Of a DNA stretch of 64,000 bases, positions 11,032 through 24,125 are shown piece after piece. Source of the DNA: Saposhnikovia divaricata (taxonomy: Eukaryota > Streptophyta > Magnoliopsida > Apiales > Apiaceae); contig CM071594.1 in NCBI GenBank assembly GCA_036435485.1, forward strand, positions 196,940,216-197,004,215, given 5' to 3'. The translations under genes were made by a program, and so were the position numbers. The notes under the pieces are model-generated. The model was not told where the DNA came from. It searched no databases and saw nothing but the letters and a program-made list of their open reading frames with translations. The stretch's first letter is position 1. The number at the start of each line of letters is the position of its first letter.

Positions 11032-13213
11032 TATTATTAATGTGGATTATATGAGGTGAATTTTTTTTAGGGATTAAATATATGTGACATCATGTTTACA
11101 TATTTATATGGTGATGTATGTGTGTCGTGTAGGTCCATGTATTATTTTTTTTATTTGAATTTTTGTGATTAAAAATCTATTTAAATTATGCATTATTGAT
11201 CTTTGAAATTTTTTATAAAATCATCTGAGTATTTAAAAATCCAAAAATCTTTTGTAATATCATATTTGTATATTTATTTAGTTTTTAAAATTATTGGGTG
11301 AATCATTTTGGGTGTTTTAGTATTTTAAAATGAGTTTACGAGTTATATCGCATTTAAAATATCGAAACTTGTAAAATTCATATTTAATTCGTTTTAAATC
11401 CTAAAAATATTTTAAAAATATGGTGAGATAAATAATTTCATATTCTTTATTTTAAAAATGAAATATATATATATAATTTTTTTTCTCAACTATTACCTAT
11501 TCATTTTATATTTTATTAGGTAATTGTTTTAATCAGAAAATATTGGTGAAATCTCTAAACATTTCAATCCCTAAATTAGCAATTTATCCCCCCAAATTCA
11601 TTTTGTGCAGCTAGGTTCTTACAAGAATTCTCTCGAACCCTCTCATTTTCTCTCTCAACAAATCTCGAGCTTTCAATCTTTCTTTGAAATCCTCACATCT
11701 CTCTTCCGCTCTCCCTCAAAATTCACGAGTTCTCCCCTCCCTCCTCTCTTCACTGCGCGCTGTAGTGGCGTACATATCTGCGCTACCGTGTGTATGTGGG
11801 CTGATGTTGGTACGAATAGGAGGTCGGCTAAGAGCCAGTGCACGTGTAGATGGAATATAGAGGATGAAGATAATTATCGGGATTGACGAGTGTGTACCTG
11901 TAAAGACTGAGAATGATAAAGGAAAGATGGATGTATGATCGAAGAAAGGTCAATGTATAAAGGAGAGACTAATGTGAAGTAAGTAAAGGATCGAGATGTT
12001 GGAATTGGAAACTACGTGTATTGAGGCAAGTATACTCTTCCCTACTTATTGTTCAAGTAGGATAAGTTTGTTTTTGTTATTTCTACAATATTTCTGTCAA
12101 ATTAGTTGCAAGTTTACTATACCTCACTTATTGTTCAAGTGATATGAAACCTTTTGTATTATTTATTTGATTATTTCGAAATCCTTTCTTGCAAGCATCT
12201 GTACCTTTCGTTTCTAGTCTTAATAATGTAAACCTGATCCGTTAATTATATGTAATTCTTTTCAAATTATTTTGCTAGTGCCTAAACTCTTCATTTTTAT
12301 TACTAGTGACATTTTTCTTCTATTAATTTACAAACAATCATTTTCAAACTATTCTGTTATTGTTTATTTTTCCTCACCTATCATTCAGGTGTTGAATTCT
12401 TTGAAAATTATTTTATTTAAATATTCCTCATCTTTATTAATATTCTTCAAAGAACTTTTTTCTTCAAATTATTGTAAATTAATTCGAGGTTTATACTATC
12501 GTTGAAGCATGTGTTGCTCAGTGACGGTTAAAGCCAAGAATGAATTGAGATCTTCTTGATTATTTAAACTCATTATTGTCATGCCGGTTCTGGCAGCTGA
12601 AGCCTATGAGTGCTTAGCTGACAAGAGTGAGACTTTATATAATTGAGAATTTCTTAAATCTTCGTTTTAAACTATTCAAATCTTTCATGTCAGTTCAAAT
12701 TTTGCAGCGTAAATTCATAAATTAATAATCCTTGAAATAAGTGGTTAGCCAGTGGAGTAACTTAAATCTCCTATTGAACTTCGAATTTTCTTTATTCCCT
12801 GATTTCTTTATAAGTGTTGTTCCATTTCTAGAATCTAATTAATTGCTCAGTTATTTAATTTATCATGTTCTTATTGATATATGATTTTATTTTGCTGAAC
12901 TATACCCTGCTTAGTTTAAATCTTACTGCCTTGTTGTTTATGATCCCCTATATCGAATGCTTCACTGTTCCTTAATCTTTTAATGCTTCTCCCTAAAATG
13001 GTTAAATTAATTAAAGATGTTTTTTTTAATTCCTTATACTGGGCTGATCTGTTATCATTGAGTTTAAGGACTGAAAAGTGAAATGTTTTAAAATCATTAA
13101 AATGAATTTGTTTATAAAGTGGAAAAAAACGTAAGACGCTAGGGTGGTCCTAGTCCAGCACTTTTATATTGCGTAAGAGGCTAGGGTGGTCCTAGTCCAA
13201 CACTAAAGGCCAA

Positions 13214-13250
<37 letters not shown>

Positions 13251-14049
13251 TCCAAGGTAAATGGTTTCTTGTTTCGAAATTGTGGATATCAGAGTTAGTC
13301 GTTTTCTACATGATAAAATTAGGAACTCAGTAAAATAATGGGATTAAGGATGGATAGAAGTTTTCCAGTTATTCCCTTCGCAAGTAACATTGTACGTTGA
13401 AAGTGGAGTAAGAATGATTGGGGAATTTCTTGACATTCTTTTCCTCAAAGTTTTATCTGAGATCGTATAGTTGAAGAAAATGGAAAAATTTTACTCTGTG
13501 ATTGAAATTGAATGATCTCTTGAGATAAAGTATTCATTGATATTGTTCATCAATGAATTATCGTAATATCGTTGTTTCACTATATTATTAACTTGCTGAG
13601 CGTTCTCTGGCTCACTCTTGCTTTGTTTTACCTAACCCTTTCCAGTTAGGTTCAAGGACGATCGACTTATATTTTCAAATGCGAATGAGAGTGAGGATGA
13701 TCCTATTCGGAATAGATTTCAGAGCTAACGTGGGCGAGCACGGTTTTGGATTAAGCTACAGATTAGACGGTATAGTGATTTGTATTTATAGCAGAGAAAG
13801 AAGTTGTAATGATTTGTATAGTTTAGATTCTTGTTTCATACCATAACTTGGAATCGATCCTCGGTGAGGAATCGTTGGTGTATTAAGTTTTATTTGTAAT
13901 TGCTAATTGGAATTTGGTTTGGGTTGAAATACAGGTGGATAGCCCGATTTACAAATACTTCATGCCGAAATTTTCTAAAATTCCCCTGTATCAAAGTTTA
14001 TTTTGTTATAAAAAGTATATTTTCAGTATTGGGAAGTCGGGGCGTTACA
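10975..14049 (+). repeat. 3' LTR of the deleted gypsy element
   Basis: Copy of 5429-8772, starting TATAACGCC and ending GGCGTTACA. It is shorter, mainly through contracted TTA and TA microsatellites and the loss of about 170 bp near 13215. Other differences by eye are few, so the insertion is fairly young compared with its internal decay. Confidence 0.9.
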
Positions 14050-14214
14050 CTTATTCTACAATTAATTCATTTGATAATTAATAGATAAAAAGTATTACAT
14101 GACTTATTACAAAATAAATCCTAACTACATTTTATTTTCATTCAAAAAGACTAAAGATAATATTATAGCTAATTGAACGAAATTTACATGTTAAAAATTC
14201 CTAAACAACTTATG

Positions 14215-17200
14215 TCAATATATATCTAATTCCTGAAGTAACCCACCCATCTAAATTACTAACTATACCCTTGAGTTAAACCTAACTTTAGTTAATATCA
14301 ATTATAATCAAGGTTAAAATTGTCTTTTAACCATTTATTTTTCACTCTTTCTCTCCACTTATTCTCTCTCTTCCCCATTTTTCAATTATCCAACCACTTA
14401 TTCTCTCTCTTCCACATTTCCTAATTATCCATCCACTTATTCAATCTCTTCCCCATTTCCTAATTATCTCTCCATTCATTCTTACTTATCTCTCTCTCCC
14501 ATTTCTTATCATTTGCCAATAGGGTTCCATTTTTCTTATTTCTTATTTCTCATTTTTCTCCTTCAAATACCAATATTAATATTCAATCAAAAATATATAT
14601 ATTCACCATCTTACTCAGTTACTAACCTAACTTAACTTTATTATTATTACCAAATTACTCCATATGTTCTATTATACATGTCCCTTTTGATTTTTGATTG
14701 ATCAAACTAACCTAAATATGACTAATATTTATATATATTATATAAATTTATATATATTATATAAATGAGAAAACTAAAAAAATTATATCAATTTAACAAT
14801 CAATATATATCTAATTCCTGAAGTAACTCACCCATCTAAATTACTAACTATACCCTTGAGTTAAACCTAACTTTAGTTAATATCAATTATAATCAAGGTT
14901 AAAATTGTCTTTTAACCATTTATTTTTCACTCTTTCTCTCCACTTATTCTCTCTCTTCCCCATTTTTCAATTATCCAACCACTTATTCTCTCTCTTCCAC
15001 ATTTCCTAATTATCCATCCACTTATTCAATCTCTTCCCCATTTCCTAATTATCTCTCCATTCATTCTTACTTATCTCTCTCTCCCATTTCTTATCATTTG
15101 CCAATAGGGTTCCATTTTTCTTATTTCTTATTTCTCATTTTTCTCCTTCAAATACCAATATTAATATTCAATCAAAAATATATATATTCACCATCTTACT
15201 CAGTTACTAACCTAACTTAACTTTATTATTATTACCAAATTACTCCATATGTTCTATTATACATGTCCCTTTTGATTTTTGATTGATCAAACTAACCTAA
15301 ATATGACTAATATTTATATATCAATATATATCTAATTCCTGAAGTAACCCACCCATCTAAATTACTAACTATACCCTTGAGTTAAACCTAACTTTAGTTA
15401 ATATCAATTATAATCAAGGTTAAAATTGTCTTTTAACCACTTATTTTTCACTCTTTCTCTCCACTTATTCTCTCTCTTCCCCATTTTTCAATTATCCAAC
15501 CACTTATTCTCTCTCTTCCACATTTCCTAATTATCCATCCACTTATTCAATCTCTTCCCCATTTCCTAATTATCTCTCCATTTATTCTTACTTATCTCTC
15601 TCTCCCATATCTTATCATTTGCCAATAGGGTTCCATTTTTCTTATTTCTTATTTCTCATTTTTCTCCTTCAAATACCAATATTAATATTCAATCAAAAAT
15701 ATATATATTCACCATCTTACTCAGTTACTAACCTAACTTAACTTTATTATTATTACCAAATTACTCCATATGTTCTATTATACATGTCCCTTTTGATTTT
15801 TGATTGATCAAACTAACCTAAATATGACTAATATTTATATATATTATATAAATTTATATATATTATATAAATGAGAAAACTAAAAAAATTATATCAATTT
15901 AACAATCAATATATATCTAATTCCTGAAGTAACCCACCCATCTAAATTACTAACTATACCCTTGAGTTAAACCTAACTTTAGTTAATATCAATTATAATC
16001 AAGGTTAAAATTGTCTTTTAACCATTTATTTTTCACTCTTTCTCTCCACTTATTCTCCCTCTTCCCCATTTTTCAATTATCCAACCACTTATTCTCTCTC
16101 TTCCACATTTCCTAATTATCCATCCACTTATTCAATCTCTTCCCCATTTCCTAATTATCTCTCCATTCATTCTTACTTATCTCTCTCTCCCATTTCTTAT
16201 CATTTGCCAATAGGGTTCCATTTTTCTTATTTCTTATTTCTCATTTTTCTCCTTCAAATACCAATATTAATATTCAATCAAAAATATATATATTCACCAT
16301 CTTACTCAGTTACTAACCTAACTTAACTTTATTATTATTACCAAATTACTCCATATGTTCTATTATACATGTCCCTTTTGATTTTTGATTGATCAAACTA
16401 ACCTAAATATGACTAATATTTATATATATTATATAAATTTATATATATTATATAAATGAGAAAACTAAAAAAATTATATCAATTTAACAATCAATATATA
16501 TCTAATTCCTGAAGTAACCCACCCATCTAAATTACTAACTATACCCTTGAGTTAAACCTAACTTTAGTTAATATCAATTATAATCAAGGTTAAAATTGTC
16601 TTTTAACCATTTATTTTTCACTCTTTCTCTCCACTTATTCTCTCTCTTCTCCATTTTTCAATTATCCAACCACTTATTCTCTCTCTTCCACATTTCCTAA
16701 TTATCCATCCACTTATTCAATCTCTTCCCCATTTCCTAATTATCTCTCCATTCATTCTTACTTATCTCTCTCTCCCATTTCTTATCATTTGCCAATAGGG
16801 TTCCATTTTTCTTATTTCTTATTTCTCATTTTTCTCCTTCAAATACCAATATTAATATTCAATCAAAAATATATATATATTCACCATCTTACTCAGTTAC
16901 TAACCTAACTTAACTTTATTATTATTACCAAATTACTCCATATGTTCTATTATACATGTCCCTTTTGATTTTTGATTGATCAAACTAACTTAAATATGAC
17001 TAATATTTATATATCAATATATATCTAATTCCTGAAGTAACCCACCCATCTAAATTACTAACTATACCCTTGAGTTAAACCTAACTTTAGTTAATATCAA
17101 TTATAATCAAGGTTAAAATTGTCTTTTAACCACTTATTTTTCACTCTTTCTCTCCACTTATTCTCTCTCTTCCCCATTTTTCAATTATCCAACCACTTAT

Positions 17201-20200
17201 TCTTTCTCTTCCACATTTCCTAATTATCCATCCACTTATTCAATCTCTTCCCCATTTCCTAATTATCTCTCCATTTATTCTTACTTATCTCTCTCTCCCA
17301 TTTCTTATCATTTGCCAATAGGGTTCCATTTTTCTTATTTCTTATTTCTCATTTTTCTCCTTCAAATACCAATATTAATATTCAATCAAAAATATATATA
17401 TTCACCATCTTACTCAGTTACTAACCTAACTTAACTTTATTATTATTACCAAATTACTCCATATGTTCTATTATACATGTCCCTTTTGATTTTTGATTGA
17501 TCAAACTAACCTAAATATGACTAATATTTATATATATTATATAAATTTATATATATTATATAAATGAGAAAACTAAAAAAATTATATCAATTTAACAATC
17601 AATATATATCTAATTCCTGAAGTAACCCACCCATCTAAATTACTAACTATACCCTTGAGTTAAACCTAACTTTAGTTAATATCAATTATAATCAAGGTTA
17701 AAATTGTCTTTTAACCATTTATTTTTCACTCTTTCTCTCCACTTATTCTCTCTCTTCCCCATTTTTCAATTATCCAACCACTTATTCTCTCTCTTCCACA
17801 TTTCCTAATTATCCATCCACTTATTCAATCTCTTCCCCATTTCCTAATTATCTCTCCATTCATTCTTACTTATCTCTCTCTCCCATTTCTTATCATTTGC
17901 CAATAGGGTTCCATTTTTCTTATTTCTTATTTCTCATTTTTCTCCTTCAAATACCAATATTAATATTCAATCAAAAATATATATATATTCACCATCTTAC
18001 TCAGTTACTAACCTAACTTAACTTTATTATTATTACCAAATTACTCCATATGTTCTATTATACATGTCCCTTTTGATTTTTGATTGATCAAACTAACCTA
18101 AATATGACTAATATTTATATATATTATATAAATTTATATATATTATATAAATGAGAAAACTAAAAAAATTATATCAATTTAACAATCAATATATATCTAA
18201 TTCCTGAAGTAACCCACCCATCTAAATTACTAACTATACCCTTGAGTTAAACCTAACTTTAGTTAATATCAATTATAATCAAGGTTAAAATTGTCTTTTA
18301 ACCATTTATTTTTCACTCTTTCTCTCCACTTATTCTCTCTCTTCTCCATTTTTCAATTATCCAACCACTTATTCTCTCTCTTCCACATTTCCTAATTATC
18401 CATCCACTTATTCAATCTCTTCCCCATTTCCTAATTATCTCTCCATTCATTCTTACTTATCTCTCTCTCCCATTTCTTATCATTTGCCAATAGGGTTCCA
18501 TTTTTCTTATTTCTTATTTCTCATTTTTCTCCTTCAAATACCAATATTAATATTCAATAAAAAATATATATATATTCACCATCTTACTCAGTTACTAACC
18601 TAACTTAACTTTATTATTATTACCAAATTACTCCATATGTTCTATTATACATGTCCCTTTTGATTTTTGATTGATCAAACTAACTTAAATATGACTAATA
18701 TTTATATATCAATATATATCTAATTCCTGAAGTAACCCACCCATCTAAATTACTAACTATACCCTTGAGTTAAACCTAACTTTAGTTAATATCAATTATA
18801 ATCAAGGTTAAAATTGTCTTTTAACCACTTATTTTTCACTCTTTCTCTCCACTTATTCTCTCTCTTCCCCATTTTTCAATTATCCAACCACTTATTCTTT
18901 CTCTTCCACATTTCCTAATTATCCATCCACTTATTCAATCTCTTCCCCATTTCCTAATTATCTCTCCATTTATTCTTACTTATCTCTCTCTCCCATTTCT
19001 TATCATTTGCCAATAGGGTTCCATTTTTCTTATTTCTTATTTCTCATTTTTCTCCTTCAAATACCAATATTAATATTCAATCAAAAATATATATATTCAC
19101 CATCTTACTCAGTTACTAACCTAACTTAACTTTATTATTATTACCAAATTACTCCATATGTTCTATTATACATGTCCCTTTTGATTTTTGATTGATCAAA
19201 CTAACCTAAATATGACTAATATTTATATATATTATATAAATTTATATATATTATATAAATGAGAAAACTAAAAAAATTATATCAATTTAACAATCAATAT
19301 ATATCTAATTCCTGAAGTAACCCACCCATCTAAATTACTAACTATACCCTTGAGTTAAACCTAACTTTAGTTAATATCAATTATAATCAAGGTTAAAATT
19401 GTCTTTTAACCATTTATTTTTCACTCTTTCTCTCCACTTATTCTCTCTCTTCCCCATTTTTCAATTATCCAACCACTTATTCTCTCTCTTCCACATTTCC
19501 TAATTATCCATCCACTTATTCAATCTCTTCCCCATTTCCTAATTATCTCTCCATTCATTCTTACTTATCTCTCTCTCCCATTTCTTATCATTTGCCAATA
19601 GGGTTCCATTTTTCTTATTTCTTATTTCTCATTTTTCTCCTTCAAATACCAATATTAATATTCAATCAAAAATATATATATATTCACCATCTTACTCAGT
19701 TACTAACCTAACTTAACTTTATTATTATTACCAAATTACTCCATATGTTCTATTATACATGTCCCTTTTGATTTTTGATTGATCAAACTAACCTAAATAT
19801 GACTAATATTTATATATCAATATATATCTAATTCCTGAAGTAACCCACCCATCTAAATTACTAACTATACCCTTGAGTTAAACCTAACTTTAGTTAATAT
19901 CAATTATAATCAAGGTTAAAATTGTCTTTTAACCACTTATTTTTCACTCTTTCTCTCCACTTATTCTCTCTCTTCCCCATTTTTCAATTATCCAACCACT
20001 TATTCTCTCTCTTCCACATTTCCTAATTATCCATCCACTTATTCAATCTCTTCCCCATTTCCTAATTATCTCTCCATTCATTCTTACTTATCTCTCTCTC
20101 CCATTTCTTATCATTTGCCAATAGGGTTCCATTTTTTTTATTTCTTATTTCTCATTTTTCTCCTTCAAATACCTATATTAATATTCAATCAAAAATATAT

Positions 20201-20987
20201 ATATTCACCATCTTACTCAGTTACTAACCTAACTTAACTTTATTATTATTACCAAATTACTCCTTATGTTCTGTTATACATGTCCCTTTTGATTTTTGAT
20301 TGATCAAACTAACCTAAATATGACTAATATTTATATATATTATATAAATTTATATATATTATATAAATGAGAAAACTAAAAAAATTATATCAATTTAACA
20401 ATCAATATATATCTAATTCCTGAAGTAACCCACCCATCTAAATTACTAACTATACCCTTGAGTTAAACCTAACTTTAGTTAATATCAATTATAATCAAGG
20501 TTAAAATTGTCTTTTAACCATTTATTTTTCACTCTTTCTCTCCACTTATTCTCTCTCTTCCCCATTTTTCAATTATCCAACCACTTATTCTCTCTCTTCC
20601 ACATTTCCTAATTATCCATCCACTTATTCAATCTCTTCCCCATTTCCTAATTATCTCTCCATTCATTCTTACTTATCTCTCTCTCCCATTTCTTATCATT
20701 TGCCAATAGGGTTCCATTTTTCTTATTTCTTATTTCTCATTTTTCTCCTTCAAATACCAATATTAATATTCAATCAAAAATATATATATTCACCATCTTA
20801 CTCAGTTACTAACCTAACATAACTTTATTATTATTACCAAATTACTCCATATGTTCTATTATACATGTCCCTTTTGATTTTTGATTGATCAAACTAACCT
20901 AAATATGACTAATATTTATATATATTATATAAATTTATATATATTATATAAATGAGAAAACTAAAAAAATTATATCAATTTAACAAT
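14215..20987. repeat. Satellite-like tandem array, 12 copies of a 585/522-bp unit
   Basis: Copies start (CAATATATATCTAATTCC) at 14215, 14801, 15322, 15907, 16492, 17015, 17600, 18187, 18710, 19295, 19818 and 20403. Eight are long (585-587) and four short (521-523), the short ones lacking about 63 bp of AT-rich sequence before the next start. The order is L S L L S L L S L S L L. Copies are nearly identical. Shared variants mark a higher-order duplication of period 1695: copies 5 and 8 share CTTCTCCATT and CTAACTTAAATATG, and copies 6 and 9 share TATTCTTTCTCTTCC. The unit has no ORF. Its last 150 bp or so is the left part of a Stowaway-like MITE. Confidence 0.97.
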
Positions 20988-21078
20988 AATAATAGAATAT
21001 TTTTTAATATTTAGTTAATAATTGATCAATTTAACAATTAAAAAATCAAAAGGGAGATGTAAATTGGGACGGAAGGAG
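20845..21078. mobile_element. Stowaway-like MITE, about 234 bp, at the array edge
   Basis: The left end CTCCATATGTTC and the right end (inverse of GGGACGGAAGGAG) form imperfect terminal inverted repeats, sharing CCCTTTTGATTTTT about 25 bases in from each end. TA at 20843-20844 and 21079-21080 is the expected two-base duplication. CTCCnTCCGTCCC-type ends are typical of plant Stowaway (Tc1/mariner) MITEs. The left end is repeated in every unit of the tandem array, but the right end occurs only here. Confidence 0.7.
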
Positions 21079-21082
21079 TACC

Positions 21083-21215
21083 TACTATGCGATTGAGTTA
21101 ACATTACTTAGTGTCAATTATAACTAAAATCATTATTGTTTTTTGACAATATAATTTTCATTCTATCCTTCAACTTATACTCTCTCTTCCCATTTCCTAA
21201 TTACCTCTCCATTTA
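21083..21215. repeat. Decayed extra copy of the tandem unit
   Basis: Beyond the MITE the sequence resembles the first part of the unit in the same order: a TTGAGTTAA-like start, ATCAATTATAA-like middle, TCACTCT-like tract, and ACTCTCTCTTCCCATTTCCT. Divergence is far higher than among the twelve array copies. This is probably an older duplicate that was not part of the recent amplification. Confidence 0.6.
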
Positions 21216-21377
21216 TAAAAAATAAAAGTTGTCACATAACCTAAGAATTATAATAAAAATTATTGAAAATCATTTTTAACCTATCTCTAACAACTCTTTT
21301 TCGAGATAAAATTTGTTAGAAAATATATACATATTACACAATGTTTTTTGAAAAAAACCCATCACAAAAACCTTTTG

Positions 21378-21413
<36 letters not shown>

Positions 21414-22344
21414 CAACTCACATATGTATTTATTTTGAAAAAGAAAATAGAATTAATTTATTTAAATTCTCAAATAACTCATCATCATATTAGTAATCAT
21501 ATATTTGTGTTAAGTTAAATATTATTACAGGAAAATGCTATTCAATTCTTTTGCCAATTGATTTTGTCATCACCTTACACGAATTACACGAATTATGCAC
21601 CTGATTACAAACCTTATTATTCACTATTTGACGATTAAACTTTCTTTGACTGCGCATTTACTTATAACCAAATGAATTTAAATTAAAATTATAAAAAAGA
21701 CTAATTAGATGAAGCATAAGCAAAATAATTATGTAAATATAAAAAAGCAAAAGCTGAATAACTAGACGTAGGAAAGATTTTTCCGTGACAAATTATGTAT
21801 GTATTTATTATGATTTTTTTAATATGTGTAAAATGAATTTCAAAAAAATTTAAAATTGAAAATATAAATTTAATATCAAAATTAATTTAACAAATAATAT
21901 TTTCACTAAAGTGTATGTAATACGGGCATAACGCTTGTTCATAAAAGTGCTAACAATTGATTAATTACAAGATCGAAACAAATTTTAATTTAAGGTATTC
22001 GCTATCATTTAAAACATGTATGATTCCTAACAATGGTGTTAAAGTTTGCTGAGAAACTTTAAACATTATTAATTAGACATTTTGTTTTTATTTTAAGAAA
22101 TTATATAATTATTTAATATTGAATAGATTTTTAAATTAAAATTTAAAAAGTACTATGAATTCGATATCAAATCCAAGATCCTACTGGATTCCAATACGAA
22201 TCGATAAAATTTAAATTTAAATTTGGCAAATTAAGTGAATATGAATATGGATTGAGGTTAAGCATACTCCCAAGCAAACCCGATAAGACGATAACCTAAT
22301 CTTAATGTTTAAATTATTAAGATTTTGTACAAAGAAGACGAAAA
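21216..22344. other. AT-rich intergenic stretch
   Basis: No ORF, gene remnant or repeat structure that I can support, apart from a TA microsatellite at about 21380-21410. Confidence 0.5.
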
Positions 22345-22705
22345 CAGATCTGGTCCCTTAACTAGGGGCTAGGGGTGTGCATTCGGTCGGTTCGGTGGAT
22401 CGAACCGAACCGAACCGAACCGAAAGAACCGAGAACCGAATTTTCAATTATTTTAGAATCGAACCGAACCGAATAAAATTTTGGACCGAACCAGACCCGA
22501 ACCGAAATAATTCGGTCGGTTCGGTCCGATCCATAAGAACCGAATTTTTTGAATTTTGAATTATTATTGTATATATTATTATTAATATAAATATAATATT
22601 ATTATTATAAATATATTATCATAAATATAAATATATATTTATATTTATATATTATTGTATATATTATTATTAAGTATTAACTATTTATTGTATATATTAT
22701 TATTA

Positions 22706-22767
<62 letters not shown>

Positions 22768-23025
22768 CGGGTGGTTTGGTTCTAACCGAAATTACTTACG
22801 GAAGAACCGAACCGAACCGAAATTTATTTCGATCTAACCAAAAGAACCGAACCGACCGAAAAAGAAAAAAAATTGGACCGAACCAAACCGAAATTGTGTG
22901 GTTCGGTTCGGTTCTTCGGTTCCGATTCGGTTCTTCGATTCCGATTCGGTTCTGCTCACCCTACTAGTGGCACATATAAAAGCATCGTGAGTGAGTCTTA
23001 AATCAGGAAGAAGGGACCAAATCTG
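22345..23025. repeat. Inverted 15-mers flanking hAT-1
   Basis: CAGATCTGGTCCCTT (22345-22359) and AAGGGACCAAATCTG (23011-23025) are inverted copies with one mismatch. They lie outside the hAT duplications, so they may be the ends of an older element that hAT-1 entered, or chance. Confidence 0.35.
22370..22963. mobile_element. hAT-type non-autonomous element rich in GAACC (hAT-1)
   Basis: Ends are TAGGGGTGTGCA and TGCTCACCCTA, imperfect inverted repeats in the hAT style. The 8-bp flanks CTAGGGGC (22362-22369) and CTAGTGGC (22964-22971) match at seven of eight bases. Both arms are packed with the pentamer GAACC and its complement GGTTC on either side of an AT-rich core with a long TA run (22709-22762). 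No ORF encodes transposase. The repeated pentamers may be subterminal transposase binding sites, as in known hAT elements; that is inference. Confidence 0.75.
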
Positions 23026-24120
23026 AATACGCATCATCGCACTAAAACAAGTGGAAGCCTACATGATAGGGACTGACTGTCCATGCGCATTTGCCAATGG
23101 GATGAATAAAATCTTCCACGACTACCAGCCCAGGCCACAATATTCGGCTCACATTCTGTGATTTGTTTAATGTATTCTACTTTCAAAAAATCTTCACAGT
23201 TCAAACTTCATACCACCATTTTATATTACTGTATAACATTTTCTTTGGATTGTTATATTTTGAAAATTGCTAAAGATATCAAATTAGACTTTGTAATTGT
23301 AATGAATCCAAAATTTCGTGCATCCAATTTGATTATATCATATTTTAAGTAAAATAAAATTCACATCACGTATTAAAAATAGATCATGCACCATATCAAA
23401 AATAAAAACATCATTTATTAACCATTTTTTATACCTCTAAATCTGTAGCACTACTCTCACATTTTTTGTCACAACATGAATACGACTTCATATCAAATTA
23501 AGGCTGGGGCAAGATTGATATTGACGAAGGTGAGAGTTTGTTCCATAAAGAACCCTATGTGAGTTTCGGAAAGAACTTTTGAGTTTATTATTAAATTTTA
23601 TATTAAATAATTTTAATTTTTTTCATAAGATATAAAATATAAATTTAATATAGATTATAATCGTATATAAAGTTTATAAAAAAAATTGCATTTAAAATTT
23701 GAATAAAAAATTGATTTTAAATTGGATTTAACGCAAATTCATTTTAAATAAATTTGGTTATACTATAGAATCACTTTGAACTATTTCACTAATTTTTAAT
23801 GATTTCTCTTTTAAAAATTGCATAATTTGTTTTTTAATTTACTAATTAAAATTTATGATTATATTTTAATAAAAATGAGATAAATATATATTTTATATAT
23901 TTATATTTTAATTGTCTTCCGAGCTTTATAGAAAAAATTCTACTATATTATTGTGGCTAATTATTATACAAAACGTAGTCTCTTGCTAGAATAGAATATA
24001 GAATATTATAAAACTCAAAACACTGTTCAACATTGTGGTATTTTCTGTTTTTTGCCGTCTCGTTTCTTCAATGATGATATGATGCATATAAAATTTGATT
24101 ATTTATTATATTATATTATA
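23026..24120. other. AT-rich intergenic stretch
   Basis: No gene, RNA or repeat recognised. A 64-codon frame at 23158-23352 has no family resemblance and ordinary AT-rich composition. The last bases are the left flank of Tat-2, including target duplication GAAAG (24121-24125). Confidence 0.5.
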
Positions 24121-24125
24121 GAAAG

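Larger units (their letters stand above)
5429..14049 (+). mobile_element. Deleted gypsy (chromovirus-like) element with long LTRs
   Basis: The element starts TATAACGTC (a decayed TG start) and ends GGCGTTACA, with an exact 5-bp duplication CTTAT at 5424-5428 and 14050-14054. The 5' LTR is about 3.34 kb and the 3' LTR 3.08 kb, with a tRNA-iMet primer site and a polypurine tract at the expected places. Only 2.2 kb lies between the LTRs. It has no intact ORF but keeps scraps of gypsy pol, so this is a decayed internal-deletion derivative rather than a true LARD. The long LTRs and the iMet primer suggest a Tekay-type chromovirus; that is inference. Confidence 0.9.
4814..14060 (-). mobile_element. 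TRIM retrotransposon, 621 bp, split by an 8.6-kb insertion
   Basis: Two near-identical direct repeats, 4814-5010 and 5240-5428 plus 14055-14060, each start TGTTGGGCC and end CTACA in plus view. The target duplication ATTAA is exact (4809-4813 and 14061-14065). The tRNA-iMet primer site lies on the minus strand at 5237-5225, two bases from the right LTR, and a purine tract (minus strand of CTCCCCTCAAT) borders the left LTR. The element therefore reads on the minus strand. It has LTRs of about 196 bp, no coding capacity and only about 230 bp inside, all typical of a terminal-repeat retrotransposon in miniature. It does not look like Cassandra, since I see no 5S-like promoter. Confidence 0.92.

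Noticed and set aside
5429..14049. First read as a true LARD without coding origin
   Set aside because: A frame at 10125-10296 resembles the RT-RNase H join of gypsy pol, so a decayed deletion derivative is more likely.
14215..20987. Regular array considered as a CRISPR-like or rRNA spacer array
   Set aside because: The units are about 585 bp without short repeats and unique spacers, and no rRNA gene is present. It is a eukaryotic tandem repeat.
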